Below, one piece after another: positions 49,710-59,148 of a DNA stretch of 64,000 nt. The notes below the pieces were generated by a model that was not told the origin of the DNA, made no database searches, and worked only from the letters and a program-made list of their open reading frames with translations. Each line of letters begins with the position of its first letter. Positions within the stretch are counted from its first letter, which is position 1. The stretch is from Actinomyces mediterranea (GTDB taxonomy: Bacteria > Actinomycetota > Actinomycetes > Actinomycetales > Actinomycetaceae), in assembly GCF_900155595.1 (NCBI RefSeq), contig NZ_FTPB01000004.1, positions 1,364,001 through 1,428,000 of the forward strand. The letters run 5' to 3'. The position numbers and the translations under genes are program-made.

Positions 49710-49770
49710 TACGCTCGCAGGGAAGTGCGGTGCAGGAGCACCGTGCCATTTCTGACGACAGGTACACCGA

Positions 49771-51075
49771 GTGTCTCGACTACCACAGCGCTGGATGCGC
49801 CGATCCCGAGCAGTTGTGATCACCGCCGTGGCGACCGTTGCCCTCCTGACCCCTCATATGGCATATGCGGCTCCGTCTCAGGAGGACATCGCCCGCGCCC
49901 AGGCCGAAGAAGAAGCCGCGAAGATGTCCGTCGCCCAGATCGAAGTGAGGCTCGCATCAGTCACCGCACAGGCCAATGAAGCGCTCCAGGCGGCCCAGAT
50001 CGCAGCCGAAGAGCTCAACGCCGCAAACATCGCTCTCGACGAGGCCACCGCTACCGCGGATCAGGCCCAGAAGGACGCGGACCGGGCGCAGGCCGACTTC
50101 GAACAGGGGCGGCGCGAGATCGCATCCGTCGCACAGACCGCTTATCGCGAGGGCGCCTCCTCCCTCGACTCCATCGCCCCCTACCTCGGGTCCAATGGTC
50201 TGAGGACCGTGGAGACCAAGCAGAACTCCATCGAAACCTTCTCCGCATCCGCCGATGCAAAGATGCAGCGGGTCGTCGCCCTCGAACAGGTCGCATCCGT
50301 CATGCAGAAGGCGGCGGACCAGGCGCTTGAGAACCAGACCGCTGCGACTGCCGAAGTCGAGGTGAAGACGAGGGCCGCCGAGAGTGCCGCGCAATCCGCT
50401 CTCAGCCTCCAGCAGAGCACCGAGATCCAGCGTGAGGCGCTCGTCGCCGAACTCGCGAGGAAGACGTCGACAACGGTCGAGCTCATCAACGAGCGCGAAG
50501 CCGCCCTCGAAGCAGAGCGCCGAGCTGCCGCCGAAGCCGCGGCAAGGGCTGCCGCTGAAGAAGCAGCACGTCAAGAGGCCGCCCGCCAGGAGGCGGCGCG
50601 CCAAGCGGAGGCCGCTCGACAAGCAGCAACGCAAGACGATGACGATGACTACTACACGCCTCCCGCCTCGCGCGACGACTCGCGCACCACAGTCCCCTCA
50701 GGCTCTTCTGGCGAGGCGTCGACGGCGATCGCCGCGGCGAAGACCTACCTCGGCGTCCCCTACGTGTGGGGAGGCGAGTCCTACAGCGGCGTCGACTGCT
50801 CCGGCCTCACCATGCTCGCCTACAGGCAGGCGGGGGTGTACCTGCCGCACTACTCGAAGTCCCAGTACAACTACGGAACGAGGGTCTCCTTCAATTCCGC
50901 AGAACCCGGTGACCTCATCTTCTGGTCGACGAACGGATCGCAGTCCGGCATCTACCACGTCGCCATCTACCTCGGCGGGAACCAGATGATCGAGGCCCCC
51001 GCACCGGGATCCTCCGTGCGCATCACATCGATCTGGGGCTGGTCGCAACTCATGCCCTACGCAGTGCGCCTCTGA
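49771..51075 (+). CDS. Secreted NlpC/P60 peptidoglycan hydrolase (RipA-like)
   Basis: 434-residue exported wall hydrolase. A signal peptide (ends AYAAP) leads to a long coiled-coil (about 35-265) rich in Ala, Glu and Arg, then a short acidic and Ser/Thr linker and an NlpC/P60 domain (about 315-434). The catalytic Cys343 (VDCSGLTMLAY) and His396 (YHVAIYLGG) are visible, with PGDLIFW between them. The plan matches RipA/PcsB-type endopeptidases that cut stem-peptide crosslinks at division, where the coiled coil holds the enzyme in check. Start GTG at 49771; an ATG at 49795 would also be acceptable. A terminator follows. Confidence 0.9.
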   Translation: MSRLPQRWMRRSRAVVITAVATVALLTPHMAYAAPSQEDIARAQAEEEAAKMSVAQIEVRLASVTAQANEALQAAQIAAEELNAANIALDEATATADQAQKDADRAQADFEQGRREIASVAQTAYREGASSLDSIAPYLGSNGLRTVETKQNSIETFSASADAKMQRVVALEQVASVMQKAADQALENQTAATAEVEVKTRAAESAAQSALSLQQSTEIQREALVAELARKTSTTVELINEREAALEAERRAAAEAAARAAAEEAARQEAARQEAARQAEAARQAATQDDDDDYYTPPASRDDSRTTVPSGSSGEASTAIAAAKTYLGVPYVWGGESYSGVDCSGLTMLAYRQAGVYLPHYSKSQYNYGTRVSFNSAEPGDLIFWSTNGSQSGIYHVAIYLGGNQMIEAPAPGSSVRITSIWGWSQLMPYAVRL

Positions 51076-51088
51076 CAGACAAGACGGC

Positions 51089-51119
51089 GGTGGCGCGAAT
51101 CCTCGGGGTTCGCGCCACC
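51089..51119. terminator. Terminator hairpin between convergent genes
   Basis: GGTGGCGCGAA (51089-51099) pairs with TTCGCGCCACC (51109-51119) across a nine-base loop. It lies between the NlpC/P60 gene and ppa, which converge. Confidence 0.75.
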
Positions 51120-51127
51120 CCCATGCG

Positions 51128-51622
51128 TCAGTGCCCGCCTTCGTGTTCCTTGAGGCGCTGGTAGGAGCGGCGGATCTCCTCTTCCGCCTCCTCGCGGCCC
51201 ACCCAGTGGGCGCCCTCGACGCTCTTGCCCGGCTCAAGATCCTTGTAGACCTCGAAGAAGTGCTGGATCTCCAAGCGGTGGAACTCTGATACGTCGTCGA
51301 TCTCAGTGCGCCACGATGCCCGCTGGTCCGATGCGGGTACGCACAAGACCTTGTCGTCACCGCCCTTCTCGTCGCGCATGCGGAACATGCCGAGCGCGCG
51401 GCAGCGGATGACGCACCCTGGGAACGTCGGCTCCTCCAGGAGCACCAGGGCGTCCAGCGGGTCGCCGTCCTCGCCGAGCGTGTTATCGATGAAACCGTAG
51501 TCGTCGGGATAGCGAGTGGATGTGAAGAGCATGCGGTCGAGGCGGATGCGGCCCGTCTCGTGATCGATCTCGTACTTGTTCCGATTACCCTTGGGGATCT
51601 CGATTGTGACGTCGAACTCCAC
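51128..51622 (-). CDS. ppa: Inorganic pyrophosphatase
   Basis: 164-residue family I soluble pyrophosphatase that hydrolyses pyrophosphate from biosynthetic reactions. The start [20 protein letters not shown] carries the Lys/Arg/Tyr residues, [22 protein letters not shown] the metal-binding Asp cluster (GDPLDA). The GTG start follows GGAGGAAGGAG. It stands at the head of the conserved block ppa/dacB/(DUF2342)/tilS/hpt/ftsH/fol known from mycobacteria, though it is read on the opposite strand to the rest. Confidence 0.96.
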   Translation of the reverse strand: MEFDVTIEIPKGNRNKYEIDHETGRIRLDRMLFTSTRYPDDYGFIDNTLGEDGDPLDALVLLEEPTFPGCVIRCRALGMFRMRDEKGGDDKVLCVPASDQRASWRTEIDDVSEFHRLEIQHFFEVYKDLEPGKSVEGAHWVGREEAEEEIRRSYQRLKEHEGGH

Positions 51623-51721
51623 TGCGCTCTCCTTCCTCCAGCCGTTCGCCCGCGGTGTCGGGCGACCGTCAGGTGACCGTGCCGCTAGGGTGGATGCAGT
51701 TCCTACTCCCGAAGGAGACCC

Positions 51722-53098
51722 ATGCGGCGCTCAACTGTTGCGAAGATTGTAAGCGTTTCGGTGCTCGCACTGCTGGCTTGCGGGTATGGTGCCGCTGATA
51801 TCGCGGATATTGTTCCCGGATTCCTCACCGCCGCGCCCGCACGCGAAGCGGCACCGGTTCCCGCGATCCCCGAACAGGCCGACGCCGTCCTCGCCGCCGT
51901 CGCCACCGCACAGGGCGACGAGGTATCGCCAACAGACGTCAGGGCGCTGTGGAGCCCCGTCGAGAGAGCCGCTTCGGAAGGGAAGTGGGCGTCGTGGGGG
52001 AGCGTCATCGATGCCGCCACTGGACAGGTTCTCCTCGACGCGGATGCCGCCACCGCCCACACCCCCGCATCGACGACGAAAGTCCTCACCGCTTTCTCTG
52101 CATTCTCCACGCTCGACACGTCCCAAAAGCTGACGACGAGCCTGCTCCTGTCGGGGGGCCGCCTCCACCTTACCTCTCAAGGGGACCTGCTCCTCGGCGA
52201 GGGCGCATCGAACCCCGATGCGGTGGAGGGCCATGCGGGCCTGGGCGATCTTGCCGCCCAGGCGGCGGCGGTCCTCAATGAGCGGGGCATCGCCGACGTC
52301 AGCCTCACCTGGGATGAACAGCCCTTCGACGGGGAATCGCGCCTGGCAGCCTGGGGCGAACAGGGAGTCGCCGGTTTCGAGGGCCGCGTCGGCGCAATGG
52401 CGATCGACGCCGGACGGACGGTCGAGGGCGCCTACGCCTTCGTCGACGACCCGAGCCGCAACGTCGCCTCTGTCGTGGCCAATGCACTCACCAACGCGGG
52501 CATCGAGACGAGTCTCGGCTCTGAGGCCCGTCCGCCCGACGGCGCCGAGGCCATCGCATCCGTCGAATCGGCGACCATGGGGCAGCAGATCCGCTGGATG
52601 CTCCACGAATCCGATAACACCGTCGCCGACCAGTACTGTCGACTCGCCGCCCGTGCCGCAGGCAAGGACACCTCCGCCCCGGGAGCCGTCGCGCACCTGC
52701 GCTCGACCCTGGAAGACGCGGGCGTCGACACGACCGGGATGTCCCTTCAGGACTGCTCCGGGCTGTCTGAGAACGACAAGATCAGTGCCGCCACCCTCGT
52801 CAATGCGCTGCGCGCATCGGCCTCGTCGTCGGGCGACCTCGCCGGACTCGTCCGTTCCCTGCCGTGGGCGGGACTCGACGGGACGATGACATCGCGCATG
52901 TCCGGTTCTGCGGCCGTCGCTAATGCCCAAGCGAAAACCGGATCCCTGGGAAGCGTCTCCTCCCTCGCCGGCATCGTCCAGACGAACTCCGGCCGCATCC
53001 TCATCTACGCGATCGGCAACGACGCGGTCCCCGACGACGCCGCCGCCCTCACCCGCCCTGTCCTCGACCGCTTCATCGTGGGTCTGGCCGAGCTGTAG
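51722..53098 (+). CDS. dacB: D-alanyl-D-alanine carboxypeptidase/endopeptidase (PBP4, DacB)
   Basis: 458-residue low-molecular-weight penicillin-binding protein that trims wall cross-links outside the cell. An N-terminal hydrophobic signal or anchor (about 5-35) is followed by the three active-site motifs: STTK (117-120), SDN (297-299) and KTG (405-407). The wide spacing between the first and second motif is that of class C PBP4 enzymes, which carry an insert domain. The ATG at 51722 follows GAAGGAGA. It starts the plus-strand block that runs through disA's neighbour. Confidence 0.93.
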   Translation: MRRSTVAKIVSVSVLALLACGYGAADIADIVPGFLTAAPAREAAPVPAIPEQADAVLAAVATAQGDEVSPTDVRALWSPVERAASEGKWASWGSVIDAATGQVLLDADAATAHTPASTTKVLTAFSAFSTLDTSQKLTTSLLLSGGRLHLTSQGDLLLGEGASNPDAVEGHAGLGDLAAQAAAVLNERGIADVSLTWDEQPFDGESRLAAWGEQGVAGFEGRVGAMAIDAGRTVEGAYAFVDDPSRNVASVVANALTNAGIETSLGSEARPPDGAEAIASVESATMGQQIRWMLHESDNTVADQYCRLAARAAGKDTSAPGAVAHLRSTLEDAGVDTTGMSLQDCSGLSENDKISAATLVNALRASASSSGDLAGLVRSLPWAGLDGTMTSRMSGSAAVANAQAKTGSLGSVSSLAGIVQTNSGRILIYAIGNDAVPDDAAALTRPVLDRFIVGLAEL

Positions 53099-53132
53099 GG
53101 CCCGAGCTCCGCCGGTGGCGAAGCCGACTGGC

Positions 53133-53138
53133 TACACT
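53133..53138 (+). promoter_or_regulatory. -10 element of leaderless DUF2342-like transcript
   Basis: TACACT, then six bases (gggcgc), then ATG at 53145. It fits the TANNNT-N6-ATG pattern and suggests a promoter directly after dacB. Confidence 0.5.
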
Positions 53139-53144
53139 GGGCGC

Positions 53145-53972
53145 ATGCGTGTTCCCTTCGGAGCCCCCCAGATTTCACGAGCCCTCACTGCACTCACCTA
53201 CGCGGGTCCGAGCGTGCCCACGACCAGCGCCGCCGGAATCGTTGCGCGCCTGCGCAAGGCCACCGCATGGTCCGCCCCCTACCTATCCGCCCTCACCGGC
53301 CTTGCTGAGAGCGCCGCGTGTGTCAGCGCCGCACCGACGCGCATCGTCGACCGGCACGGCGCCATCACCATCGCAGCCCGTCTTGTCGACGACTACACGA
53401 GGACGCTCACGCCGACCCAGGGCGTCGCCTGCTTCAAACTCCTCTCGGTGCTCGCCGAGACGGCGACGGGAATCTGGGATCCGCGCAGCTGCGAGCGCGT
53501 CCTCGTCGCACCGAATGTCTTGGAGGACGCCCACCGCTACTCCCTTGACCAGGGGGACTGGTCCAAGTGGGTCGCGCTGCGAGCGGGACTGTGGGGGGTC
53601 GCTCTTGATGCCGCTCCCTTCATCGCCTCCTTCGATCCCGGCGACGAGGAGCCCCTTGCGGGTCTGCTCGAGCGGATGCTCCTGGTCGATTGCCTCGTCA
53701 GTGCACAACTCGACCAGCTCACCCCCGCCGATATCGCCTCGGTCGGCTGGCTCAAGGCTCACCGCCACTACAGCGCGGTCGCCACTCTCGTCTCCCTCAC
53801 GGCGAGGGCCTCATCACTGCCAGTCCCCGACCACGTGCTGCGCTCGGGCGACGCCTTCGCCCGGTACATCGTCGCCGAAGGGCTCGGCGGCGCCCTCCTG
53901 TCTGAGGCGTCGAATCTGCCGACACCGGACGAACTCGACAGCCCCCAGCGCTGGCGGACTCGTGTCGCCTGA
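53145..53972 (+). CDS. Degenerate zinc-protease-like protein (DUF2342 family, HEXXH lost)
   Basis: 275-residue protein in the place taken by the DUF2342 "zinc-dependent metalloprotease" (Rv3626c type) between dacB and tilS in mycobacteria. Typical family features remain, such as RVLVAPNVLEDAHRYSLDQGDWSKWVALR and AAPFIASF. However, the family motif WVALHExxH reads WVALRAGLW here, with RAGLW at residues 146-150 where HEXXH should be. No other HEXXH exists. It may be a catalytically dead homologue kept for structure, or in decay, but the frame is intact and in phase. The ATG at 53145 is leaderless-type and fits the N-terminus; a longer frame upstream is not credible. Confidence 0.72.
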   Translation: MRVPFGAPQISRALTALTYAGPSVPTTSAAGIVARLRKATAWSAPYLSALTGLAESAACVSAAPTRIVDRHGAITIAARLVDDYTRTLTPTQGVACFKLLSVLAETATGIWDPRSCERVLVAPNVLEDAHRYSLDQGDWSKWVALRAGLWGVALDAAPFIASFDPGDEEPLAGLLERMLLVDCLVSAQLDQLTPADIASVGWLKAHRHYSAVATLVSLTARASSLPVPDHVLRSGDAFARYIVAEGLGGALLSEASNLPTPDELDSPQRWRTRVA

Positions 53973-55113
53973 ACCCTGCGAGGCGACGCGACTCGTCGGA
54001 GTGCGCCCCACGGGTGCTCTGGGCAGAGTCTCGCGCGCCATCCACCCCGTCCTCGCCGGGCTCGATGCGCGAACCCCGGTCGTGATCGCCCTGTCCGGGG
54101 GCGCCGACTCCCTGGCCCTCGCCCTGTGCGCCATCGATTCTGCCCGCAGACTCGGATTGCCCGTCCACACGATCACCGTCGACCACGCCATCCGCCCCGA
54201 CTCCGCTGACGAGGCCGCAGGCGTCGCCGATCGGGCGCGGGCACTAGGAGCCGATGCGAGGGTCATCCGCGTCCACGTGGGGAGCCGTGGAGGTCCGGAG
54301 GCGGCGGCGCGAGACGCCCGCTATGCGGCGCTGCGGGGGGCGCTCGCTGACATCGGCGCATCCGCCGCTTCGACCCCGACTCCGGTGGTCTTGCTCGGAC
54401 ACACGATGGACGACCAAGCGGAGACGGTACTGCTGCGCCTCTCCCGCGGCTCAGGCGCCCACTCTCTGCGCTCCATCAGCCCCGAAACAGTCAATGGGGA
54501 CGGCGTGCGCTGGATGCGTCCCCTGCTGTCGCTGCGCCGCTCGGACACGCGCGAGGCGTGCGAGCAGGCGGGGCTGGAGTGGGCGGAGGACCCGTCGAAT
54601 GCTGCGGACGGCCCATGGAGGGCCGCCGACGGCACCCCTCTGCGCCGAGCCGCCGTACGGGCCGCCGTCCTGCCCGCCCTCGCCCGAGCCCTGGGAATGG
54701 ACCCCGTCCCCGCCCTCGCGAGGACCGCCGCGCTCACGGCAATCGACGACGATGCGCTCGAGCACTGGGCGCAAGCAGTGTGGGCGGATGTCGCATCCGC
54801 TGTATGCCCCGAGCCCGGGGAGGACAGGCGAATCTCCCTTGACGTGCGAGGGCTCGAAGCGCAGCCGCGCGCCATCCGCACGAGGGTGCTGCGCCGTTTC
54901 GCCCTCGATGCGGGTGCCCGTGCGGGGGATCTGAGCACCCGGCACCTCGACGCCCTCGACTCGCTCATCACGTCCTGGCACGGCCAGGGACCGATCGACG
55001 TGCCCGCGGGGAGGATCCTCAGGACTCGCGACGAGCGTGGGAGCCCCGTCCTCGTCGCTGAGCTGCAAGCACACTGCGCGCCGGGCGCGGATTACGCTGA
55101 CAGTGAGTTGTAG
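53962..55113 (+). CDS. tilS: tRNA(Ile)-lysidine synthase
   Basis: 383-residue ATPase that modifies C34 of a minor tRNA-Ile so that it reads AUA codons; essential in most bacteria. The PP-loop SGGADS (residues 45-50) sits in VVIALSGGADSLALAL, then LGHTMDDQAETVLLRLSRGSG, the conserved TilS block, and WMRPLLSLRRSDTR before EWAEDPSN. The C-terminal domain is variable, as in short actinobacterial TilS. The GTG at 53962 overlaps the preceding gene by 11 bases; a GTG at 54001 is possible. Confidence 0.93.
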   Translation: MSPEPCEATRLVGVRPTGALGRVSRAIHPVLAGLDARTPVVIALSGGADSLALALCAIDSARRLGLPVHTITVDHAIRPDSADEAAGVADRARALGADARVIRVHVGSRGGPEAAARDARYAALRGALADIGASAASTPTPVVLLGHTMDDQAETVLLRLSRGSGAHSLRSISPETVNGDGVRWMRPLLSLRRSDTREACEQAGLEWAEDPSNAADGPWRAADGTPLRRAAVRAAVLPALARALGMDPVPALARTAALTAIDDDALEHWAQAVWADVASAVCPEPGEDRRISLDVRGLEAQPRAIRTRVLRRFALDAGARAGDLSTRHLDALDSLITSWHGQGPIDVPAGRILRTRDERGSPVLVAELQAHCAPGADYADSEL

Positions 55114-55204
55114 CGCCCCGCGTCGCCGGAGCACAGGCAAATATGGCACCCTTGACCCTGGGTGCCCCTAGGGTCGGGCATGTGATGAGAGAAGAGAGAC
55201 GCTC

Positions 55205-55759
55205 GTGGACGCCACCGATATGGGTGAAGACCTCAAAGATGTTCTGGTCACCGCTGAACAGCTCGACCAACGACTGACGGAAATGGCCGACCAGATCGAC
55301 CGGGACTACGTCGGCAAAGAACTGCTGCTCATCGGAGTCTTGCGCGGAGCCGTCATGGTGATGGCCGACCTGTCGAGGAAGATCCACACCCCGTTGCAGA
55401 TGGACTGGATGGCCGTGTCCTCCTACGGGTCGGGGACGAAATCCTCCGGCGTGGTCCGCATCCTCAAAGACCTCGATCAGGACGTCAATGGGCGCCACGT
55501 CCTCATCGTCGAAGACATCATCGATTCTGGGCTGACGCTGTCATGGTTGCGCACGAACCTCTTATCCCGCGGCGCTGCATCCGTTGACATCGCGACGGCT
55601 CTGCGCAAACCCGGGGCGGCGAAAGTCGACGTCGACGTCGCCTATGTCGGCTTCGAGATCCCCAATGAATTCGTCGTCGGATACGGGCTCGACTACGCGG
55701 AGAAGTATCGCAATCTCCCCTTCGTCGGCACCCTCGCACCGCACGTGTACTCGAACTGA
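55205..55759 (+). CDS. hpt: Hypoxanthine phosphoribosyltransferase
   Basis: 184-residue purine salvage enzyme converting hypoxanthine or guanine with PRPP into IMP or GMP. The PRPP-binding motif is VLIVEDIIDSGLTL, and the family start region includes LLIGVLRGAVMVMADLSRKI, followed by DWMAVSSYG. The C-terminal DYAEKYRNLPFVG is typical. The GTG start follows AGAAGAGAGA. It lies between tilS and ftsH, as in other actinobacteria. Confidence 0.96.
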   Translation: MDATDMGEDLKDVLVTAEQLDQRLTEMADQIDRDYVGKELLLIGVLRGAVMVMADLSRKIHTPLQMDWMAVSSYGSGTKSSGVVRILKDLDQDVNGRHVLIVEDIIDSGLTLSWLRTNLLSRGAASVDIATALRKPGAAKVDVDVAYVGFEIPNEFVVGYGLDYAEKYRNLPFVGTLAPHVYSN

Positions 55760-55773
55760 AACGAAGGACGCTC

Positions 55774-57759
55774 GTGGCAGACAAGAAGAAGCGGATCAAC
55801 TGGGCGTGGATCCTCGTCCCGCTCCTCATCCTCATGATGGGCGGCTGGTTCATCTGGCAGACTTTCCAACCCAAAGCCGTCGACACCTCTGAGGGCCTCC
55901 AGATCCTCAAGGGCACGTCCCTCCAGAGGGTCGTGGTCAATGAATCCACCCAGCAGGTCAATCTCACCCTCAACGAGGACTACACCCACGAGTCCACGGG
56001 CATCGGGGATAGGACCGCGAACCTCGGCAAGTCCGTCTACTTCACCTACGCCTACACGCAGACGGAGTCCATACTCACGGCAGTCGACGCCGCTGCGCCC
56101 GCGAAGGGGTGGAACGCCATGCGGCCGCAGGCATCCGCCCTGTCGTCAATGGTGCAGATGATGGTGCCGCTGTTCCTCGTCCTCCTCGCCACCTGGTACC
56201 TCTTGTCGAAAATGGGCGGGTCGCGCTTCATGAGCGGCTTCACCCAGTCCAGAGTCAAAGAGTTCAACCAGGAGCGCCCCGACATCACATTCGCCGACGT
56301 CGCAGGCGAGGACGAGGCCGTCGAGGAGCTCGAGGAGATCCGCGAATTCCTCGCCGCCCCCGACAAGTTCCACAGGGTCGGAGCCCGCATCCCCCGCGGC
56401 GTCCTCCTCTACGGGCCCCCCGGAACCGGTAAAACGCTCCTCGCCAAGGCTGTCGCCGGTGAAGCGCACGCACCCTTCTTCTCCATCTCCGGATCGGAGT
56501 TCATGGAGCTCTACGTCGGCGTCGGCGCCTCCCGCGTGCGCGACCTCTTCGACCGCGCGAAGAAGAACGCTCCGGCGATCATCTTCGTCGACGAGATCGA
56601 CGCAGTGGGCCGCCACCGCGGCAGCGGCATCGGCGGCGGCAATGACGAGCGCGAGCAAACCCTCAACCAGCTCCTCGTTGAAATGGATGGCTTCGATGAG
56701 CGTGCGAATATCATCATCATCGCCGCGACGAACCGCCCCGATATCCTCGACCCGGCGCTCCTGCGCCCCGGTCGTTTCGACCGTCAGATCGCCGTCGAAG
56801 CCCCCGATCTCAAGGGGCGCGAAGCGATCCTCAAGGTCCACGCCTCCGGCAAGCCGATGACTGCGGACGTCAACCTGCGACAGGTCGCCAAGCGCACCCC
56901 CGGCTTCACGGGCGCCGACCTGGCGAATGTCCTCAACGAGGCCGCGCTGCTGACGGCCCGTTCCAATGCGGACCTCATCGACAACCGCGCCATTGACGAG
57001 GCCATCGACCGCGTCATCGCGGGTCCGCAGAAGCGCACGCGAGTCATGAACGATCACGACAAGACCGTCACCGCCTATCACGAGGGCGGACACGCCCTGT
57101 GCGCCGCTGCTCTGCGCTACACGGATCCGGTGACGAAGGTGACGATCCTGCCGCGCGGACGGGCGCTGGGCTACACGATGGTGATGCCCACCGAGGACCG
57201 TTACAACAAGACGCGCAACCAACTGCTCGACGACCTCGTCTATTCCATGGGCGGACGCGTCGCCGAAGAGCTCGTCTTCCGCGATCCATCGACCGGCCCC
57301 GCTAATGACATTCAGCAGGCGACGAAGACCGCACGCGCCATGGTCACCGACTACGGCATGTCCGATCGCGTCGGCATGGTGAAACTGGGGACCACCGACA
57401 CCGAGGCCTTCGGACACGGTTCGACCGCCCAGCCGAGCGACATGTCCGACGAGATGGCCTCGATCATCGACCATGAGGTGCGCATGCTGCTCGATAGTGC
57501 GATGCGCGAGGCATGGGAGATTCTCACGAAGAATCGTGACATCCTCGATCGTCTCGCCGCGCGCCTCCTCGAAGAGGAGACCCTCGATGAGGGTCAGCTC
57601 GCTGAGATCTTCCGGGATGTGCGCAAGCAGGATGAGCGTCCCGTGTGGAACTACGCGTCCGATGCGGCGATCCCCGGCGCGCATTATGGCGACCCCATCG
57701 GACTCGTCGAGCAGCAGGATGCGTCCGACGCGGGCGATTCTGCTGTGAAGGAGTCCTGA
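55774..57759 (+). CDS. ftsH: Membrane ATP-dependent zinc metalloprotease FtsH
   Basis: 661-residue hexameric membrane protease for quality control. Two helices (about residues 9-30 and 120-145) enclose an extracytoplasmic segment. The AAA+ domain has Walker A GPPGTGKT (214-221), Walker [18 protein letters not shown] and the second region of homology ending RPGRFDRQI. The peptidase zinc motif is HEGGH (436-440). The GTG start is 14 bases after hpt. The last bases overlap folE (TGATG). Confidence 0.97.
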   Translation: MADKKKRINWAWILVPLLILMMGGWFIWQTFQPKAVDTSEGLQILKGTSLQRVVVNESTQQVNLTLNEDYTHESTGIGDRTANLGKSVYFTYAYTQTESILTAVDAAAPAKGWNAMRPQASALSSMVQMMVPLFLVLLATWYLLSKMGGSRFMSGFTQSRVKEFNQERPDITFADVAGEDEAVEELEEIREFLAAPDKFHRVGARIPRGVLLYGPPGTGKTLLAKAVAGEAHAPFFSISGSEFMELYVGVGASRVRDLFDRAKKNAPAIIFVDEIDAVGRHRGSGIGGGNDEREQTLNQLLVEMDGFDERANIIIIAATNRPDILDPALLRPGRFDRQIAVEAPDLKGREAILKVHASGKPMTADVNLRQVAKRTPGFTGADLANVLNEAALLTARSNADLIDNRAIDEAIDRVIAGPQKRTRVMNDHDKTVTAYHEGGHALCAAALRYTDPVTKVTILPRGRALGYTMVMPTEDRYNKTRNQLLDDLVYSMGGRVAEELVFRDPSTGPANDIQQATKTARAMVTDYGMSDRVGMVKLGTTDTEAFGHGSTAQPSDMSDEMASIIDHEVRMLLDSAMREAWEILTKNRDILDRLAARLLEEETLDEGQLAEIFRDVRKQDERPVWNYASDAAIPGAHYGDPIGLVEQQDASDAGDSAVKES

Positions 57760-58328
57760 TGGCCTACGATGTCGCCCGCGTTGAGCTGGCCTCGAGGGAC
57801 TTCCTCAGCGCCATCGGCGAGGATCCCGACCGTGAGGGCCTGACCGAAACCCCCGACCGTATGGCGCGCGCATGGCGCGAGATCCTCTCCGGCATGGATG
57901 AGGACCCGAGCGAGCATCTGCGCACCCAATTCCAGGCGGGCACCGACGAACTCGTCCTCGTCCGCGACATCGCCTTTCACTCCATGTGCGAGCACCACCT
58001 GCTGCCCTTCTTCGGGCGCGCCCACGTGGGCTACATCCCGCGTGGCGGGCGCGTGACGGGGCTGTCGAAGCTGGCGCGCGTCGTTGAGGGATACGCGCGC
58101 CGCCCCCAAGTCCAAGAGCGCCTCACCGCTCAGATCGCGGATGTCATCGACGAGGTCCTCAACCCGCAAGGCGTCATCGTCGTCATCGAGGCAGAGCACA
58201 TGTGCATGTCGATGCGGGGCGTCACGAAGCCCGGCTCGTCGACTGTGACCTCGGCGCTGCGCGGCATCATGACCGATGGCCGGACCCGCGCCGAGATGAT
58301 GGCCCTCGTACTGGGCGGACGTCGCTGA
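57759..58328 (+). CDS. folE: GTP cyclohydrolase I
   Basis: 189-residue enzyme that starts folate biosynthesis by opening the GTP ring to give dihydroneopterin triphosphate. The family motifs are present: [38 protein letters not shown] with zinc ligand Cys and His residues, and [19 protein letters not shown], which carries the remaining zinc-binding Cys. The ATG at 57759 overlaps the ftsH stop, so it is translationally coupled. First of three folate genes in a row. Confidence 0.97.
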   Translation: MAYDVARVELASRDFLSAIGEDPDREGLTETPDRMARAWREILSGMDEDPSEHLRTQFQAGTDELVLVRDIAFHSMCEHHLLPFFGRAHVGYIPRGGRVTGLSKLARVVEGYARRPQVQERLTAQIADVIDEVLNPQGVIVVIEAEHMCMSMRGVTKPGSSTVTSALRGIMTDGRTRAEMMALVLGGRR

Positions 58329-58329
58329 A

Positions 58330-59139
58330 ATGCATCCTCTGAGTCCGTCCGCCGGAGCCGCCCCCGATGAGGACCGCACCCTCATCATGGGGATCCTCAA
58401 CGTCACCCCGGACTCCTTCTCCGATGGGGGGCGCTTCAAGGGCGCGGATGCGGCGATTCGCCATGCGCACGACATGATCGCCGAAGGCGCGGACATCATC
58501 GACGTTGGCGGGGAATCGACGCGCCCCGGCTCGACTCGGATCAACGAGGACGAGGAGTGGGCGCGCATCGGCATCGTCGTCGCGGAACTCGCCGACGCGG
58601 GCGTCCTCGTCTCAGTTGACACCCTTCACGCCCGCACGGCGTTGAGGGCCGCTGCAGCGGGCGCCGGAATCATCAACGACGTGTCCGGGGGGTGCTGGGA
58701 CGGCGACATGAACGCCGCAGTCGCCGACACCGACTGCTCGTATGTCATTCAGCATTACCGGGCGCTGCCGGGCATGCCGGGGGAGTCCTTCGACTACGGT
58801 CCCGACCTGATGGCGGCGCTCTCCGGGCGCCTCAGATCCCAGGTGGGCGCCGCCCTCGACGCCGGAGTCGCCCCGGAGAGGATCATCATCGACCCGGGGC
58901 TCGGCTTCTCCTTGACGAATGAACAGTGCTGGGAAATCCTCGCTTCCCTCGGAAAGTTGAAGTCTCTCGGGTACCCTGTGCTCATCGGAGCATCGCGGAA
59001 GCGCTTCGTCGCAGCGCAAGGCGCCGACGTCGATGCCCTCACCGCCTCAATCACACGACAGGCGGCGCGTGAGGGGGCCTGGGCTGTGAGAGTCCACGAA
59101 ATTGCAGGCAATGCGCGTGCAGCGCGTGAAGGAAGATAG
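58330..59139 (+). CDS. folP: Dihydropteroate synthase
   Basis: 269-residue enzyme joining pterin pyrophosphate with para-aminobenzoate, the sulfonamide target. It holds the two PROSITE-type motifs: LIMGILNVTPDSFSDGGRF and GADIIDVGGESTRPGS; also IIIDPGLGFSLTNEQCWEIL and the phosphate-site RKRF (IGASRKRFV). The ATG follows folE by one base. Length and motifs are normal. Confidence 0.97.
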   Translation: MHPLSPSAGAAPDEDRTLIMGILNVTPDSFSDGGRFKGADAAIRHAHDMIAEGADIIDVGGESTRPGSTRINEDEEWARIGIVVAELADAGVLVSVDTLHARTALRAAAAGAGIINDVSGGCWDGDMNAAVADTDCSYVIQHYRALPGMPGESFDYGPDLMAALSGRLRSQVGAALDAGVAPERIIIDPGLGFSLTNEQCWEILASLGKLKSLGYPVLIGASRKRFVAAQGADVDALTASITRQAAREGAWAVRVHEIAGNARAAREGR

Positions 59140-59148
59140 GAGCGGTAA

